DNA of 64,000 nt. Origin: Lysobacter changpingensis. GTDB taxonomy: Bacteria; Pseudomonadota; Gammaproteobacteria; Xanthomonadales; Xanthomonadaceae. Location of the stretch: contig NZ_JADWPE010000003.1 in the NCBI RefSeq assembly GCF_017308985.1, forward strand, positions 248,001 to 312,000. The letters are read 5' to 3'. Below the pieces are notes generated by a model. The model saw nothing but the letters and a program-made list of their open reading frames with translations, did no database searches and was not told the DNA's origin. A program made the position numbers and the translations under genes. Shown piece after piece: positions 44,726-54,852 of the stretch; positions within the stretch are counted from its first letter, which is position 1; each line of letters starts with the position of its first letter.

Positions 44726-45466
44726 TCAGGCGGCGTCGTCCACGAGCGGTTGCAGTTGTGGGTCGAGCGCGACGCGCCCGTCGAACACGAAACAGCGGCC
44801 ATCGTAATGGCGACCGCCAACCTGCTCAAAGTACCCCAGGATGCCGCCATCGAGCTGCAGCACGTTGTGCATTCCCTCCGCGTGCATCCACAGCGCGGCC
44901 TTCTCGCAACGGATGCCGCCGGTGCAGAAGCTCACCACGGTGGACCGACTCAACGCTTCGCGGTGCGGCTCCAGCGCCTCGGGCAGGTCGGTGAAATTGT
45001 CGATGGGCAGGGTCAACGCGCCCGTGAAGGTTCCGTAGCCGAACTCCTCGCGATTGCGCGTGTCCAGCATCACCACCGGCCGACCTTCGTCGTCGCTGCC
45101 GCGATCGAGCCAGCGCGCCAGGGTCTGCGGATCCACCATCGGCGCGCGGCCATCGGACAACGGCGAGGCGTTGTCACGACGGAAGCTGATGATCTCCGGC
45201 TTCACCTTGGTCTTCAGCCGGCCGAACGGCTGGCCCCGGCTGTGGCTGAATTTGACCAGCAGGTCGGCGAAACGCGCGTCTTCGCGCAGGGCATCGAGGA
45301 AGCCGTGGATCGCCTCGTCGCGTCCCGCCAGGAACAGGTTGATGCCCTCGCCCGCCACCAGGATCGTGCCGCGCAGGCCGGCGGCGTCGGCGCGCTCGTG
45401 CAGGGTCTCCGCCAGTTCGGCGGGACGGTCGATGGGAACGAAGTGGTAGGCGGCGATGTTGAGCAT
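44726..45466 (-). CDS. trhO: tRNA uridine(34) hydroxylase, rhodanese-like
   Basis: A 246-residue YceA/TrhO-type protein. The N-terminal ferredoxin-like domain starts MLNIAAYHFVPIDRPAELAETL and includes GTILVAGEGINLFLAG. The rhodanese domain has LDTRNREEFGYGTFTGAL and the active-site SFCTGGIRCEKAALWM. TrhO hydroxylates uridine at position 34 of several tRNAs, giving 5-hydroxyuridine. This protein is shorter than the E. coli form (about 350 residues) and lacks its C-terminal extension. Start ATG 45466. Confidence 0.92.
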   Translation of the reverse strand: MLNIAAYHFVPIDRPAELAETLHERADAAGLRGTILVAGEGINLFLAGRDEAIHGFLDALREDARFADLLVKFSHSRGQPFGRLKTKVKPEIISFRRDNASPLSDGRAPMVDPQTLARWLDRGSDDEGRPVVMLDTRNREEFGYGTFTGALTLPIDNFTDLPEALEPHREALSRSTVVSFCTGGIRCEKAALWMHAEGMHNVLQLDGGILGYFEQVGGRHYDGRCFVFDGRVALDPQLQPLVDDAA

Positions 45467-45519
45467 CCGCCTATTGTAAGGTGCGCGCGGTACTTGAAGT
45501 TCGCGCCGCAAGTGCTTGA

Positions 45520-46173
45520 TCAGTATGGCTCGTTGGCGGGCGTGCGCCGCAGCCAGTGCGCGGCCAGCACCAGCCACGCGACGATCGCGGCGATCACCGC
45601 CTTCTGGCTCAGCCCGCGCGGCAGGTCGCGCCAGAGCGCATGCAGCCACAGCGCGACGAAGCAGAACACCGCCAATCCGAAGGCCAGCGCGAAGTGCCGC
45701 CGCCAGCGCGGATCGCGGCGCAGGGCCCAGCTCTGCACCAGCATCCCGACCGTGGTGCCGAGGAACGCCAGCGGGGCGGAGATCGCATGGATCTTCGCGG
45801 CCATCGTCAGTGCCGCCGCGCCGCCCCGGTCGGTCTCGGCCCATGCCGTGACGGCCACGCCGATGGCGCCGACGAGGAACAGGCACAACGCCGCGCGACT
45901 GCGGCCCGCGCGCGTGGCGGCACCGTAGTAGCCGGCGCCGATCAGGCCCAGGCTCAGCGCGAGACCCAGGTACGCCAGTTGCAGCCACAGCCCGGACGGG
46001 CCCAGCAGGTAAAAACTCAAGGTGGCGCGCACGAAGTCCAGGTCCGTGCGCAGGAACTGGACGGCGGTGGCGACCGTCGCGAAGACGATCACCCCGGCCA
46101 GCGCCCAGGTTCCGACCGCGCGCGTGCGTTGCGCGGTCAGGCGCGACTCGACGACGGCCGGAACCTCGGACAT
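45520..46173 (-). CDS. DUF998-like integral membrane protein
   Basis: A 217-residue protein with six hydrophobic helices. The first loop includes FVRATLSFYLLGPSGLWLQLAYLGLALSLGL, typical of the DUF998 family. Function unknown. It starts at ATG 46173, overlapping the last base of the upstream DUF1993 gene, so the two are probably translated from one message. Confidence 0.75.
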   Translation of the reverse strand: MSEVPAVVESRLTAQRTRAVGTWALAGVIVFATVATAVQFLRTDLDFVRATLSFYLLGPSGLWLQLAYLGLALSLGLIGAGYYGAATRAGRSRAALCLFLVGAIGVAVTAWAETDRGGAAALTMAAKIHAISAPLAFLGTTVGMLVQSWALRRDPRWRRHFALAFGLAVFCFVALWLHALWRDLPRGLSQKAVIAAIVAWLVLAAHWLRRTPANEPY

Positions 46174-46682
46174 CAGCGCGCTCCCATGTAGTCCAGCTTG
46201 CCGACCGGAACGCCGTTGTGGCGCAGCAGCGCATAGGCGGTGGTCACGTGGAAGAAGAACTGCGGCAGCCCGTACTGCAGCAGGTAGCCGCGGCCGTCGA
46301 AGCGGCGCTCCTTCGGCGTGCCGGGACGCAGGACGATCTCGCGCTCGCCGGCGCCTTCGAACAGCAGCGCATCGAGGCCTTCGACGAACGCCAGCGTCTT
46401 CGCGATGCGCTGGCGCAGCTCCTCGAAGGTGCGCTCCTCGTCGGGCATCGCCGGCACTTCGACGTCGGCCAGTCGTGCGCTGACGCTCTTGGCGAAATCG
46501 CAGGCGATCTGCACCTGCCGCACGAGCGGGAACATGTCGGGGAACAGGCGCGCGTGCAGCAGCACCTCGGGGTCGTATCCCTGCGCCTTCGCGTGCGCCT
46601 CGGCCTTGGCCAGCAGGCCTTCGAGCGCGCCGAGCATGTGACGGAACACGGGCACGCTGGTTTCGTGCAGGGACAGGGACAT
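46173..46682 (-). CDS. DUF1993-family protein
   Basis: A 169-residue soluble protein with the DUF1993 pattern: MSLSLHETSVPVFRHMLGALEGLLAKAEAHA, then LLHARLFPDMFPLVRQVQIACDFAK and LPQFFFHVTTAYALLRHNGVPVGKLDYMG. The His residues and helical content fit the DinB-like four-helix bundle to which this family belongs. Function unknown. Its 3' end overlaps the DUF998 gene by one base. Confidence 0.88.
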   Translation of the reverse strand: MSLSLHETSVPVFRHMLGALEGLLAKAEAHAKAQGYDPEVLLHARLFPDMFPLVRQVQIACDFAKSVSARLADVEVPAMPDEERTFEELRQRIAKTLAFVEGLDALLFEGAGEREIVLRPGTPKERRFDGRGYLLQYGLPQFFFHVTTAYALLRHNGVPVGKLDYMGAR

Positions 46683-46745
46683 GCGTTTCTTCCGGGTTGG
46701 GGATGCGGCGATGGTACACGGGCGGACATCCCGTCCGTCACGCCC

Positions 46746-47939
46746 TCAGCCCGGCGCGAGCGCGTCGCGTTCCCGCGCCAGCGATTCGTACAGCGCTTCG
46801 ATCTGGCGCGTCAGCGTCTGCGAACTCCAACGCCGCGCGTCGTTGGGACCGGCCGCCGACAACCGCGCGCGCAATTCGGGCGAACGCAGCAGCTGCGCGA
46901 CCTGCGCGGCGAAGGCGTCCACGTCCTCCGGTGCGATCAGCGCGCTTTGCGTGTCGCGCAGGACCATCGCCGTCCCCATCACCGCGGTGGAGACGATCGG
47001 CACGCCCAGCGCCATCGCCTCGATCAGCACCAGCCCCTGCGTTTCGGTCGGTGAGGCGAACACGAACGCGTCGCCTGCCCGGTACGCATCCAGCAGCGTG
47101 GTCCGCCGATCGAGGTTGCCGAAGAAGCGCACGTTCGCCCCGATGCCGAGCTCGCCGGCGAGCTTGCGCAGCCGCGCTTCGTCCGGGCCTTCGCCGGCGA
47201 TGAGGAACACCAGTTCCGGGAATTCCGTCGTGAGCCCGCGCACCACGCGCAGCAGGAAGGCGATGTTCTTCTCCAGCGACAGCCGGCTGACGGTGACCAG
47301 CGCCGGGCGGTCCGGCGCGACGCCGTGCGCTTCGCGGAAACGCGCGCCGTCGCCGCCCTGGAATTCGGAAAGATCGATGCCGGTCGGCAGCACGGTGTGC
47401 GGCGTGGCGATGCCGTAGCGGCGCAGCACGTCGACCATCTGCCCGCTGGGCACGATCAGGTGGTCCACGCCACGGCACAGCATCCGCGACGCGGTGCGCG
47501 CGACGAAGCGGCCCAGCGCGGTCGGCAGCCATGGCAGGTAATGACCGACGTATTCCTCGAAGTAGGTGTGGTAGGTCTCCACCGTCGGCACGCCGAGTTC
47601 GCGCGCGAGCTGCACGCCCATCGAATGCGCGCGGAACGGCGTGTGGATGTGGATGACGTCCCACTCGCGGCCGGCGAGCTGCCGTCGCAATCGGCGCGCG
47701 GCGCCGGCGCGCATCAGGCGGTCCTCGGGATCGAAGAAGATCACCCGGGCCGGCACGCGGATCACCTCGAACTCGCCCTGCCCGTCGTGCGGGTCCTGCC
47801 CGCTGCCTTCGCCGTAGTCCGGCGCGACGATGGTGACCGCGTGGCCCATCCGCGCCAGCGAACGGGCGAAGGTGCGGATCGAGGTCGAGACCCCGTTCAC
47901 CCGGGGGAAATACACGTCCGACAGCATCAGCAGGTTCAT
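46746..47939 (-). CDS. GT4-family glycosyltransferase
   Basis: A 397-residue GT-B enzyme: MNLLMLSDVYFPRVNGVSTSIRTFARSLARMGHAV is the acceptor-side start of diglucosyl-diacylglycerol/mannosyl transferases, HIHTPFRAHSMGVQLARELGVPTVETYHTYFEEY follows, and the donor site has LVTVSRLSLEKNIAFLLR, FIAGEGPDEARLRKLA and the E-x7-E motif in SPTETQGLVLIEAMALGVPIV. It probably adds a sugar to a lipid at the cytoplasmic face of the membrane. The sequence suits the group that glycosylates membrane lipids rather than LPS. Stands alone on its strand. Confidence 0.92.
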   Translation of the reverse strand: MNLLMLSDVYFPRVNGVSTSIRTFARSLARMGHAVTIVAPDYGEGSGQDPHDGQGEFEVIRVPARVIFFDPEDRLMRAGAARRLRRQLAGREWDVIHIHTPFRAHSMGVQLARELGVPTVETYHTYFEEYVGHYLPWLPTALGRFVARTASRMLCRGVDHLIVPSGQMVDVLRRYGIATPHTVLPTGIDLSEFQGGDGARFREAHGVAPDRPALVTVSRLSLEKNIAFLLRVVRGLTTEFPELVFLIAGEGPDEARLRKLAGELGIGANVRFFGNLDRRTTLLDAYRAGDAFVFASPTETQGLVLIEAMALGVPIVSTAVMGTAMVLRDTQSALIAPEDVDAFAAQVAQLLRSPELRARLSAAGPNDARRWSSQTLTRQIEALYESLARERDALAPG

Positions 47940-48084
47940 CGCGTGCCCCCGTCCCGGCGCGTGGGCCGGTTTGGGGGATTGCAGCGAAGGTTTGTTACAG
48001 GAACGTCACAGGGCCAGGACGAGTGGGGAGGAACGGGAAACGAGTGAAAGCAGACGCTCACCCTCTCGTTTCTCGTTCATCGCC

Positions 48085-48540
48085 CTAGGGTCCTTCCGCG
48101 TCGCCGTCCTCCCAGCGCCGCGCCCCCGATCCCTGCTCGCCCAGCACATCGCGGGGATTCGCCAGGCGGCAGCGGTCCAGCGACAGGCAGCCGCAGCCGA
48201 TGCAATCGTCGAGCGTGTCGCGCATGCGGATCAGCTCGCGGATGCGGGCGTCCAGTTCCTCACGCCATGCGCTGGACAGGCGCGACCAGTCGCGGCGCGT
48301 GGGCGTGCGCGCTTCGGGCAGGCTCGCCAGTGCGTCGCGGATCGTCGCCAGCGGCATGCCCACGCGCTGGCCCGCGCGGATGATCGCGATCCGCCGCAGC
48401 ATGTCGCGCCCGTATCGGCGCTGGTTGCCGGCCGTGCGCTGGCTGTGGATCAGGCCCTTGGCCTCGTAGAAATGCAGCGTCGAAACGGCGACTCCGCTGC
48501 GCTGGGCGACGTCGCCGACGGTGAGCTCCTCGCAGCGCAT
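48085..48540 (-). CDS. soxR: redox-sensitive activator SoxR
   Basis: A 151-residue MerR-family regulator. The winged helix reads [46 protein letters not shown] dimerisation helix follows, then the [2Fe-2S] ligands [12 protein letters not shown] (Cys 113, 116, 118 and 124), with the same spacing as in E. coli SoxR. Oxidation of the cluster by redox-cycling drugs or nitric oxide activates target promoters. Divergent from the oxidoreductase gene, with a perfect SoxR dyad at 48547-48566 between them. Confidence 0.97.
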   Translation of the reverse strand: MRCEELTVGDVAQRSGVAVSTLHFYEAKGLIHSQRTAGNQRRYGRDMLRRIAIIRAGQRVGMPLATIRDALASLPEARTPTRRDWSRLSSAWREELDARIRELIRMRDTLDDCIGCGCLSLDRCRLANPRDVLGEQGSGARRWEDGDAEGP

Positions 48541-48543
48541 GAC

Positions 48544-48574
48544 TTGACCTCAACTTAACTTGAGGTTCTATCCT
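48544..48574 (+). promoter_or_regulatory. SoxR box within a 19-bp-spacer promoter
   Basis: TTGACC (48544-48549) and TATCCT (48569-48574) are separated by exactly 19 bp, the stretched spacing of MerR-family promoters. The spacer and -35 contain ACCTCAA-CTTAAC-TTGAGGT (48547-48566), a dyad matching known SoxR sites. It should drive the plus-strand oxidoreductase and MFS genes. Confidence 0.88.
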
Positions 48575-48602
48575 CACGCCCGTCTTCCTTCCGAGTCAAT
48601 CC

Positions 48603-49598
48603 ATGGATACCCGCAACGCGCGCGACGGTTACGTCGCCCGGTCGGCGCCCGTGTCGACGATGCAGGCGGTGGTGTTCGACGAATACGGCCCACCCGACGT
48701 CCTGCGCCTGGGCGAACGCCCGCTGCCCTCGCCCGGTCCCGGCGAAATCCGCGTGCGCGTGCGCGCGGCCGGCGTGCAGCCGGCCGATTGCGCCACGCGC
48801 AGCGGCTGGTTCGCGCAGCGCGGCATCGGCGTCGCGCCGTTCCCGCGCCAGCTCGGCAACGAATTCGCCGGCGTGGTCGATGCGGTCGGCGACGGCGTCG
48901 TGTCGCTGATCGCCGGCGACGAAGTGCTTGGCTGGACCAGCGCGAACGCGTACGCCGAAGCCGTCGTCGTCTCCGTCGAACAGGTCGTGCTGAAGCCGGT
49001 GATGATGTCGTGGGCCGTGGCCGGCGCGTTGTCGGCGTCGGGTCAGACCGCGCACACGGCGGTGCAGGCGCTGGCGATCCGCGCCGGCGATACCGTGCTG
49101 GTGCACGGCGCCGCGGGCGGCGTCGGCACCATCGCGGTGCAACTGGCGCGATTGCGCGGCGCGCGCGTGATCGGCACCGCCAGCCGCGAGAACCACGACC
49201 ACCTGCGCTCGCTCGGCGCCGAGCCCGTGCTGTACGGCGCGGGCCTGGCCGAACGCGTGCGTGCGCTCGCGCCGGAAGGCGTGCATGCCGCGCTGGACGG
49301 CAGCGGGCGCGGCGCGCTGGATGCCTCGATCGAACTGGGCATCGAACCTTCGCGCATCGGCACGCTGGTGGACTTCGAGGACGTGCAGCGCCTGGGCGTG
49401 CAGGCGATCCGCAGCCAGCGCAGCCGGGAACGCCTGCAATCGCTGGTCGAACTGCACGACGCCGGGCGCCTGCGCGTGCACGTGCGCGACATCTATCCCC
49501 TCGCCTACGCGGCGGTGGCGCATCGCGACGTGGAAAACGGCCACGGTCGTGGCAAGGTCGTGCTGATGGTCTACGAGGAAAAGGGATTCGCACTGTGA
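48603..49598 (+). CDS. quinone oxidoreductase-type zinc-independent MDR protein
   Basis: A 331-residue medium-chain dehydrogenase of the QOR type. MQAVVFDEYGPPDVLRLGERPLPSPGPGEIRVRVRAAGVQPAD is the N-terminal signature, LGNEFAGVVDAVGDGV follows, and NADPH binds at VLVHGAAGGVGTIAVQLARL. Structural and catalytic zinc ligands are missing. It could reduce quinones or reactive enones. The start may be 48603 or the internal ATG at 48660. It is the first gene behind the SoxR promoter and overlaps the MFS gene by GTGA. Confidence 0.9.
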   Translation: MDTRNARDGYVARSAPVSTMQAVVFDEYGPPDVLRLGERPLPSPGPGEIRVRVRAAGVQPADCATRSGWFAQRGIGVAPFPRQLGNEFAGVVDAVGDGVVSLIAGDEVLGWTSANAYAEAVVVSVEQVVLKPVMMSWAVAGALSASGQTAHTAVQALAIRAGDTVLVHGAAGGVGTIAVQLARLRGARVIGTASRENHDHLRSLGAEPVLYGAGLAERVRALAPEGVHAALDGSGRGALDASIELGIEPSRIGTLVDFEDVQRLGVQAIRSQRSRERLQSLVELHDAGRLRVHVRDIYPLAYAAVAHRDVENGHGRGKVVLMVYEEKGFAL

Positions 49599-51028
49599 CG
49601 GAAGGACGCCAGGACGACGCCGCGCCGACGCCGCTGACCGATGCCGCATCGATCGAAGACGCGCCGCCGCCCGCACCGGCGCCGGTAAGCCTCTTCGCCC
49701 GGCCGTATCGCGCCACGACCATCGGCGCGGTCGTGCTGGTCGCGCTGTACGCGTTCGAGGCGCTCGCGGTCGCCACCGCGATGCCGACCGTCGCGCAGGC
49801 GCTGGACGGCCTGCCGCTGTATGCGCTGGCCTTCGGCGGCACGCTCGCGTCCTCGGTCGTGGGCATGGTCGCGTGCGGACGCTGGGCCGACCGGCGCGGG
49901 CCGGCGCCGCCGCTGCGGCACGGCATCGTGTGGTTCTCGCTGGGACTGCTGATCGCGGGCCTGGCGCCGTCCATGGCGGTGCTGCTGCTCGGCCGCATCG
50001 TGCAGGGATTCGGCGGCGGGCTGATGTCGGTGGCGCTGTACGTGGCGGTCGGACGCGTGTATCCACCGTCGATGCATCCGCGCATCTTCGCGTCGTTCGC
50101 CGCCGCGTGGGTCGTGCCCGCGGTGGTCGGGCCGACCATCGCCGGCGCACTGGTCGAACACCTCGGCTGGCGCTGGGCGTTCCTGTCGGTGCCGTTGCTG
50201 GCGGTGGCCGCCGCCGCGTGCGTGCTGCCCGCGCTGCGCGGGCTGGGCGCCGCGGACGGCACGGCGCACGAGGACGACGGCCTGCCGCCGCATCGTCTCG
50301 CATGGGCGGTCGGCGCGGCGCTGAGCGCGCTCGCGCTGCACTACGCCGGCCAGCTGCATCACGGTGGCGGCGTGGCGATGCTGGCGATCGCCGCGATCGG
50401 GCTGCTGGTCTGCGCGTGGCACCTGTTGCCGCGCGGCACGCTGCGTGCGGCGCGCGGTTTGCCGACGGTGGTGATGATGCGCGGCATCGCATCGGGCGCG
50501 TTCTTCGGCACCGAAGTGTTCATCCCGCTGCTGCTCTCGCGCGAACGCGGCCTCTCGCCAACGATGGCCGGCGCGGCGCTCACGCTCGGCGCGCTCGGCT
50601 GGTCGTTCGGCTCGTGGTATCGCAGCCGGCCGTCGCAGCCGTTCACGCCGCCTCGGCTGTTGCGCATCGGCATGTCGATGATCGCGCTCGGCATCGCGGG
50701 CGTGGCCTGCGCGGTATCGCCCTCGGTGCCGGTGGCGGTGGGCATCGTCGGCTGGATCGCCGCCGGCCTCGGCATGGGCGCGCTGTTCCCGACGCTGTCG
50801 GTGCTCACGCTGGAACTCTCGCCGCCGAACCGCCAGGGCGTGAACTCCTCCGCGCTGCACCTGTGCGATGCGCTGTCCACCGCGACGGTGCTGGCGATCG
50901 GTGGTTCGGTGTTCGCCGCGCTGCTCACGCGTGCGCCGTCGATGGCGTACCTCGCCGGCTTCGCGATTTCCGCGGCGATCGCGCTGCTCGGCGCGGTGCT
51001 GGCCTCGCGCGTGCGGCCGGAGGACTAG
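49595..51028 (+). CDS. MFS drug-efflux transporter (DHA2-like, 12-14 spans)
   Basis: A 477-residue permease starting at GTG 49595, in a GTGA overlap with the oxidoreductase gene. After an Asp/Pro-rich cytoplasmic start come about 13-14 hydrophobic helices. It contains CGRWADRRGPAPPLRHG (motif A), GRIVQGFGGGLMSVALYVAVGRVY and VVPAVVGPTIAGALVEHLGWRWAFL (motif C-like, the antiporter motif). SoxR-controlled co-expression suggests it exports redox-active compounds such as phenazine-like or quinone toxins. That is inference from the promoter, not from the protein. Confidence 0.9.
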   Translation: MTEGRQDDAAPTPLTDAASIEDAPPPAPAPVSLFARPYRATTIGAVVLVALYAFEALAVATAMPTVAQALDGLPLYALAFGGTLASSVVGMVACGRWADRRGPAPPLRHGIVWFSLGLLIAGLAPSMAVLLLGRIVQGFGGGLMSVALYVAVGRVYPPSMHPRIFASFAAAWVVPAVVGPTIAGALVEHLGWRWAFLSVPLLAVAAAACVLPALRGLGAADGTAHEDDGLPPHRLAWAVGAALSALALHYAGQLHHGGGVAMLAIAAIGLLVCAWHLLPRGTLRAARGLPTVVMMRGIASGAFFGTEVFIPLLLSRERGLSPTMAGAALTLGALGWSFGSWYRSRPSQPFTPPRLLRIGMSMIALGIAGVACAVSPSVPVAVGIVGWIAAGLGMGALFPTLSVLTLELSPPNRQGVNSSALHLCDALSTATVLAIGGSVFAALLTRAPSMAYLAGFAISAAIALLGAVLASRVRPED

Positions 51029-51234
51029 TCCTGCTCCGCGGCGCGCGCCCAGCGCCAGCCGGCGACGACGCCCGCGATCGCCACGACGACCGCCACCGTG
51101 GTGCCCACGGCGTTCTGCGGGCCGTAGTCGACGATCAGCCACGCGGCGATCGCGGTGAGCGCGAGCGCGACCGCCATGCGCCAGCTCTGCACGACCTGCC
51201 CCGCGAATTCCAGCAATTCCACGATCAACGACAT
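51025..51234 (-). CDS. small two-span membrane protein
   Basis: A 69-residue protein with hydrophobic segments at about residues 22-36 and 44-60, joined by the loop VDYGPQNAV, and charged ends. Start ATG 51234. Its stop overlaps the end of the MFS gene by 4 bp. I recognise no family; the translation looks like a genuine small membrane protein. Confidence 0.6.
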   Translation of the reverse strand: MSLIVELLEFAGQVVQSWRMAVALALTAIAAWLIVDYGPQNAVGTTVAVVVAIAGVVAGWRWARAAEQD

Positions 51235-51329
51235 CGCTGCGCCCCTGCCGCATGCGCGGCGCCGAATTCCCCGGCGACAGGTTAGCGGCGCGCGCAGCGC
51301 GTCGCCAGGACCTGGTTGGCAGGAATGGA

Positions 51330-51704
51330 TCAGGCCGCTGCCGCTTCAGCGGGAAGGACGGCGTATCCGGCCAGGCGCCAGATGCCGTCGGCTTCCTGCT
51401 CCAGCGTGACCATTTCCTCGCCGGCCCATGCGGCGAACGCGGACTCGAACGTCAGGCGCAGGTACTGCGGTGCCGCGGGGTCGCGACGCGCGCCCACCCA
51501 GTGGCGCGACACCAGCGCGCCCTGCCCTTCGCGGAACGGGCCGATGGCGTCGGCGACTTCCTGCGGCGGGACCAGCCGGCGCGCGCTCTCGGAGGCGCGT
51601 TCCCAGATGTCGAGCATCCGGCCCTGGTCGATTTCTTCAAGCAGGCGGAACGCGGCCCTGACCAGGGCCGCCACGTGGGGAACGGCATCGTGGGAAATGT
51701 TCAT
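51330..51704 (-). CDS. DUF4019-like protein
   Basis: A 124-residue soluble protein. [46 protein letters not shown], then [34 protein letters not shown] at the end, match the pattern I associate with DUF4019 (an NTF2-like fold). Unlike most members it has no signal peptide. Function unknown. Start ATG 51704; an ATG three codons upstream is also possible. Confidence 0.75.
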   Translation of the reverse strand: MNISHDAVPHVAALVRAAFRLLEEIDQGRMLDIWERASESARRLVPPQEVADAIGPFREGQGALVSRHWVGARRDPAAPQYLRLTFESAFAAWAGEEMVTLEQEADGIWRLAGYAVLPAEAAAA

Positions 51705-51784
51705 GCCGTGCATGGTTCCCGACGTGCCGACTTTGCTCCATCGGAGCAATCCTATTTGCGCAACCGGCCGGCGCCGGGCCTCGG

Positions 51785-52714
51785 TCAGGCGATCGGGGCG
51801 CGCATCGCCATCACCTCGCGTCGCGGCGGCGCACCGAACAGGCGGCGGTATTCGCGGCTGAACTGCGACGGGCTTTCGTAACCGACGCGATGGCTCGCGG
51901 CGGCGGCTTCCATGCCGTCGACCAGCATCAGACGCCGCGCTTCCTGCAGGCGCAGCTGCTTCTGGTACTGCAGCGGCGTCATCGCGGTGGCGGCCTTGAA
52001 GCGCTCGTGCAGCGAGGACGCGCTCATGTGCGCGGCGGCGGCGAGCTGCTCGATGCGCAGCGGCTCCTGGTAGCGCTGCTTGATCAGGTCGATGGCGCGT
52101 GCGACGCGCTGCGACGGACCTTCGACGTCGCACAGTTCGCGCAGGCGGTCGCCGAGTTCGCCGGTGAGCACGCGGTAATGGATCTCGCGCATCGCCAGCG
52201 GGGCGAGCACCGCGGCTTCGTCCGGCGTGTCGAGCAGGCGCACCAGGCGCAGCACGGCGTCGAGCAGCGTGGGGCTGGTCCGCCCGACGAACAACGCGCG
52301 CCCGGCGCGCTGCGACGTGCGGCCGGCCGGAATCTGCCGCAGCAGTTCGTTGACCAGCGCGGTGTCGATGTCGATGCGCAGGCACAGGTACGGCGCCTGC
52401 GGCGTGGCTTCGAGGATCTGCCCGGTGATCGGCAGCGACATCGACACGACCAGGTAATTGAGCGCGTCGTAGTGGAAGACCTCCTCGCCCAGCAACGCCC
52501 GCTTGCTGCCCTGCACCACCACGCACAGGCTGGGGTGGTAGACGCTGGGCAGCGGCTGCGAGGGCTCGCTGGCGCGGATCAGGCCCAGGCCGGGGACGGC
52601 GGAATCGTGCAGGCCGTCGCCGGGGATGTTTCGGGCAATCCGGTCGGCGAGCTCGGCCTGCTGGGCCTCCATTCCGTGGGGCGCGGCGATGACGTTGGAA
52701 GCATTCGCGTTCAT
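51785..52714 (-). CDS. AraC-family regulator with AraC_N cupin domain
   Basis: A 309-residue regulator. The N-terminal cupin (about residues 25-190) has [44 protein letters not shown], typical of the AraC_N (PF06719) family. The C-terminal HTH pair includes [44 protein letters not shown] and [24 protein letters not shown]. Such regulators often sense aldehydes and activate a divergent oxidoreductase gene; here the AKR gene begins 174 bp away in the opposite direction. Confidence 0.93.
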   Translation of the reverse strand: MNANASNVIAAPHGMEAQQAELADRIARNIPGDGLHDSAVPGLGLIRASEPSQPLPSVYHPSLCVVVQGSKRALLGEEVFHYDALNYLVVSMSLPITGQILEATPQAPYLCLRIDIDTALVNELLRQIPAGRTSQRAGRALFVGRTSPTLLDAVLRLVRLLDTPDEAAVLAPLAMREIHYRVLTGELGDRLRELCDVEGPSQRVARAIDLIKQRYQEPLRIEQLAAAAHMSASSLHERFKAATAMTPLQYQKQLRLQEARRLMLVDGMEAAAASHRVGYESPSQFSREYRRLFGAPPRREVMAMRAPIA

Positions 52715-52888
52715 GGGTTTCCGCCTTGCGATGGCACGGGGCGATTATGCGCCGCCGGTGGCGCCCGCCAAGGACGTGGCGCGCATCGCCGGAGGATCGG
52801 GCAAGGATCGCAGAGCATCGTGCTAACGCCGCCGCGGGGGCCGGGCGCAGCATGTGTCCACGTTCCCACGCCACGCAGGAGACCCCGC

Positions 52889-53887
<999 letters not shown>

Positions 53888-54026
53888 CTGAGAAGTGCGG
53901 TCGGGAAGTGAGGAGTGGGCGAACGCGCTCCTCCTCCCGCCTCACGCTCTTCTTTCCCACCCTGCCCCCGCGCGGCCGCACGCCGGCCGCCGACGGGCGA
54001 CTGCATCCCGAACACGGAGAAACCCC

Positions 54027-54785
54027 ATGTCCAAGCAGGATTCGCTTTCCCTCGACATCGCCGGCAAGGTCGTCGCGATCACCGGCGCCAGCAGCGGCAT
54101 CGGCGAAGCCACCGCGCTCCGGCTGGCGCAGCACGGCGCGATCCTCGCGCTCGGCGCGCGTCGCACCGACCGGCTCGACGCCATCGCCGCACGCATCCGC
54201 GACCACGGCGGCGAGGTGCTCGTGCACGCGCTCGACGTCACCCGGCGAGACCAGGTCGAAGGCTTCATCCAGGCGACGATCGCGCGCTTCGGCCGCGTCG
54301 ACGTGCTGGTCAACAACGCAGGCGTGATGCCGCTCTCGCGCATGGCCGATCTCAAGATCGACGAATGGGACCGCATGGTCGACGTCAACGTGAAGGGCGT
54401 GCTGTACGGCATCGGCGCGGTGCTGCCGTCGATGAACGAGCGCGGCGCGGGGCAGATCGTCAACGTGTCGTCCGTCGCCGGGCGCCATGTGTTCGCGACC
54501 GCCGCCGTCTACTGCGCGACGAAGTTCGCCGTGCACGCGTTGTCGGAAGGACTGCGCCAGGAATCGCCGTTCCTGCGCGTGACCACCATCGCGCCGGGCG
54601 CGGTGGAATCGGAGCTTACCGGCACGATTTCCGATCCGGCGATGAAGCGCGAGGTGGACGAGGTCTTCCGCAAGGAGCTGCTGCCGGCCGATGCCATCGC
54701 GCGCGCGATCGCCTTCGCGATCGGCCAGCCGGCCGACGTCGACGTCAACGAACTGGTGGTCCGCCCGACGGCGCAGCCGTACTGA
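54027..54785 (+). CDS. SDR-family oxidoreductase
   Basis: A 252-residue classical SDR: VVAITGASSGIGEATALRLA (cofactor motif), VDVLVNNAGVMPLS, IVNVSSVAGRHVF with the catalytic Ser, and AAVYCATKFAVHALSEGLRQE with the Tyr/Lys pair. It resembles the YdfG/clavaldehyde-type NADP reductases. Start ATG 54027 follows CGGAGAAA. It probably shares the AKR transcript or regulator. A 7-bp hairpin at 54800-54817 follows. Confidence 0.93.
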   Translation: MSKQDSLSLDIAGKVVAITGASSGIGEATALRLAQHGAILALGARRTDRLDAIAARIRDHGGEVLVHALDVTRRDQVEGFIQATIARFGRVDVLVNNAGVMPLSRMADLKIDEWDRMVDVNVKGVLYGIGAVLPSMNERGAGQIVNVSSVAGRHVFATAAVYCATKFAVHALSEGLRQESPFLRVTTIAPGAVESELTGTISDPAMKREVDEVFRKELLPADAIARAIAFAIGQPADVDVNELVVRPTAQPY

Positions 54786-54852
54786 GGCATCGCCGCCCGT
54801 CTCCCGTGCGCGGGAGAGGGCGCGACGACACGGCCCGCAAGCACCGGCCCGG

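Noticed and set aside
48019-48076. Inverted match between GAACGGGAAACGAG and CTCGTTTCTCGTTC after the soxR gene
   Set aside because: It has one mismatch and a loop of about 20 nt or more. It could be a weak bidirectional terminator, but the evidence is too thin to list as a feature.
48560-51028. An 822-codon plus-strand frame fusing sequence before the MFS transporter to it
   Set aside because: The upstream part is the wrong frame of the quinone oxidoreductase gene; the MFS gene starts at GTG 49595 with a ribosome site.
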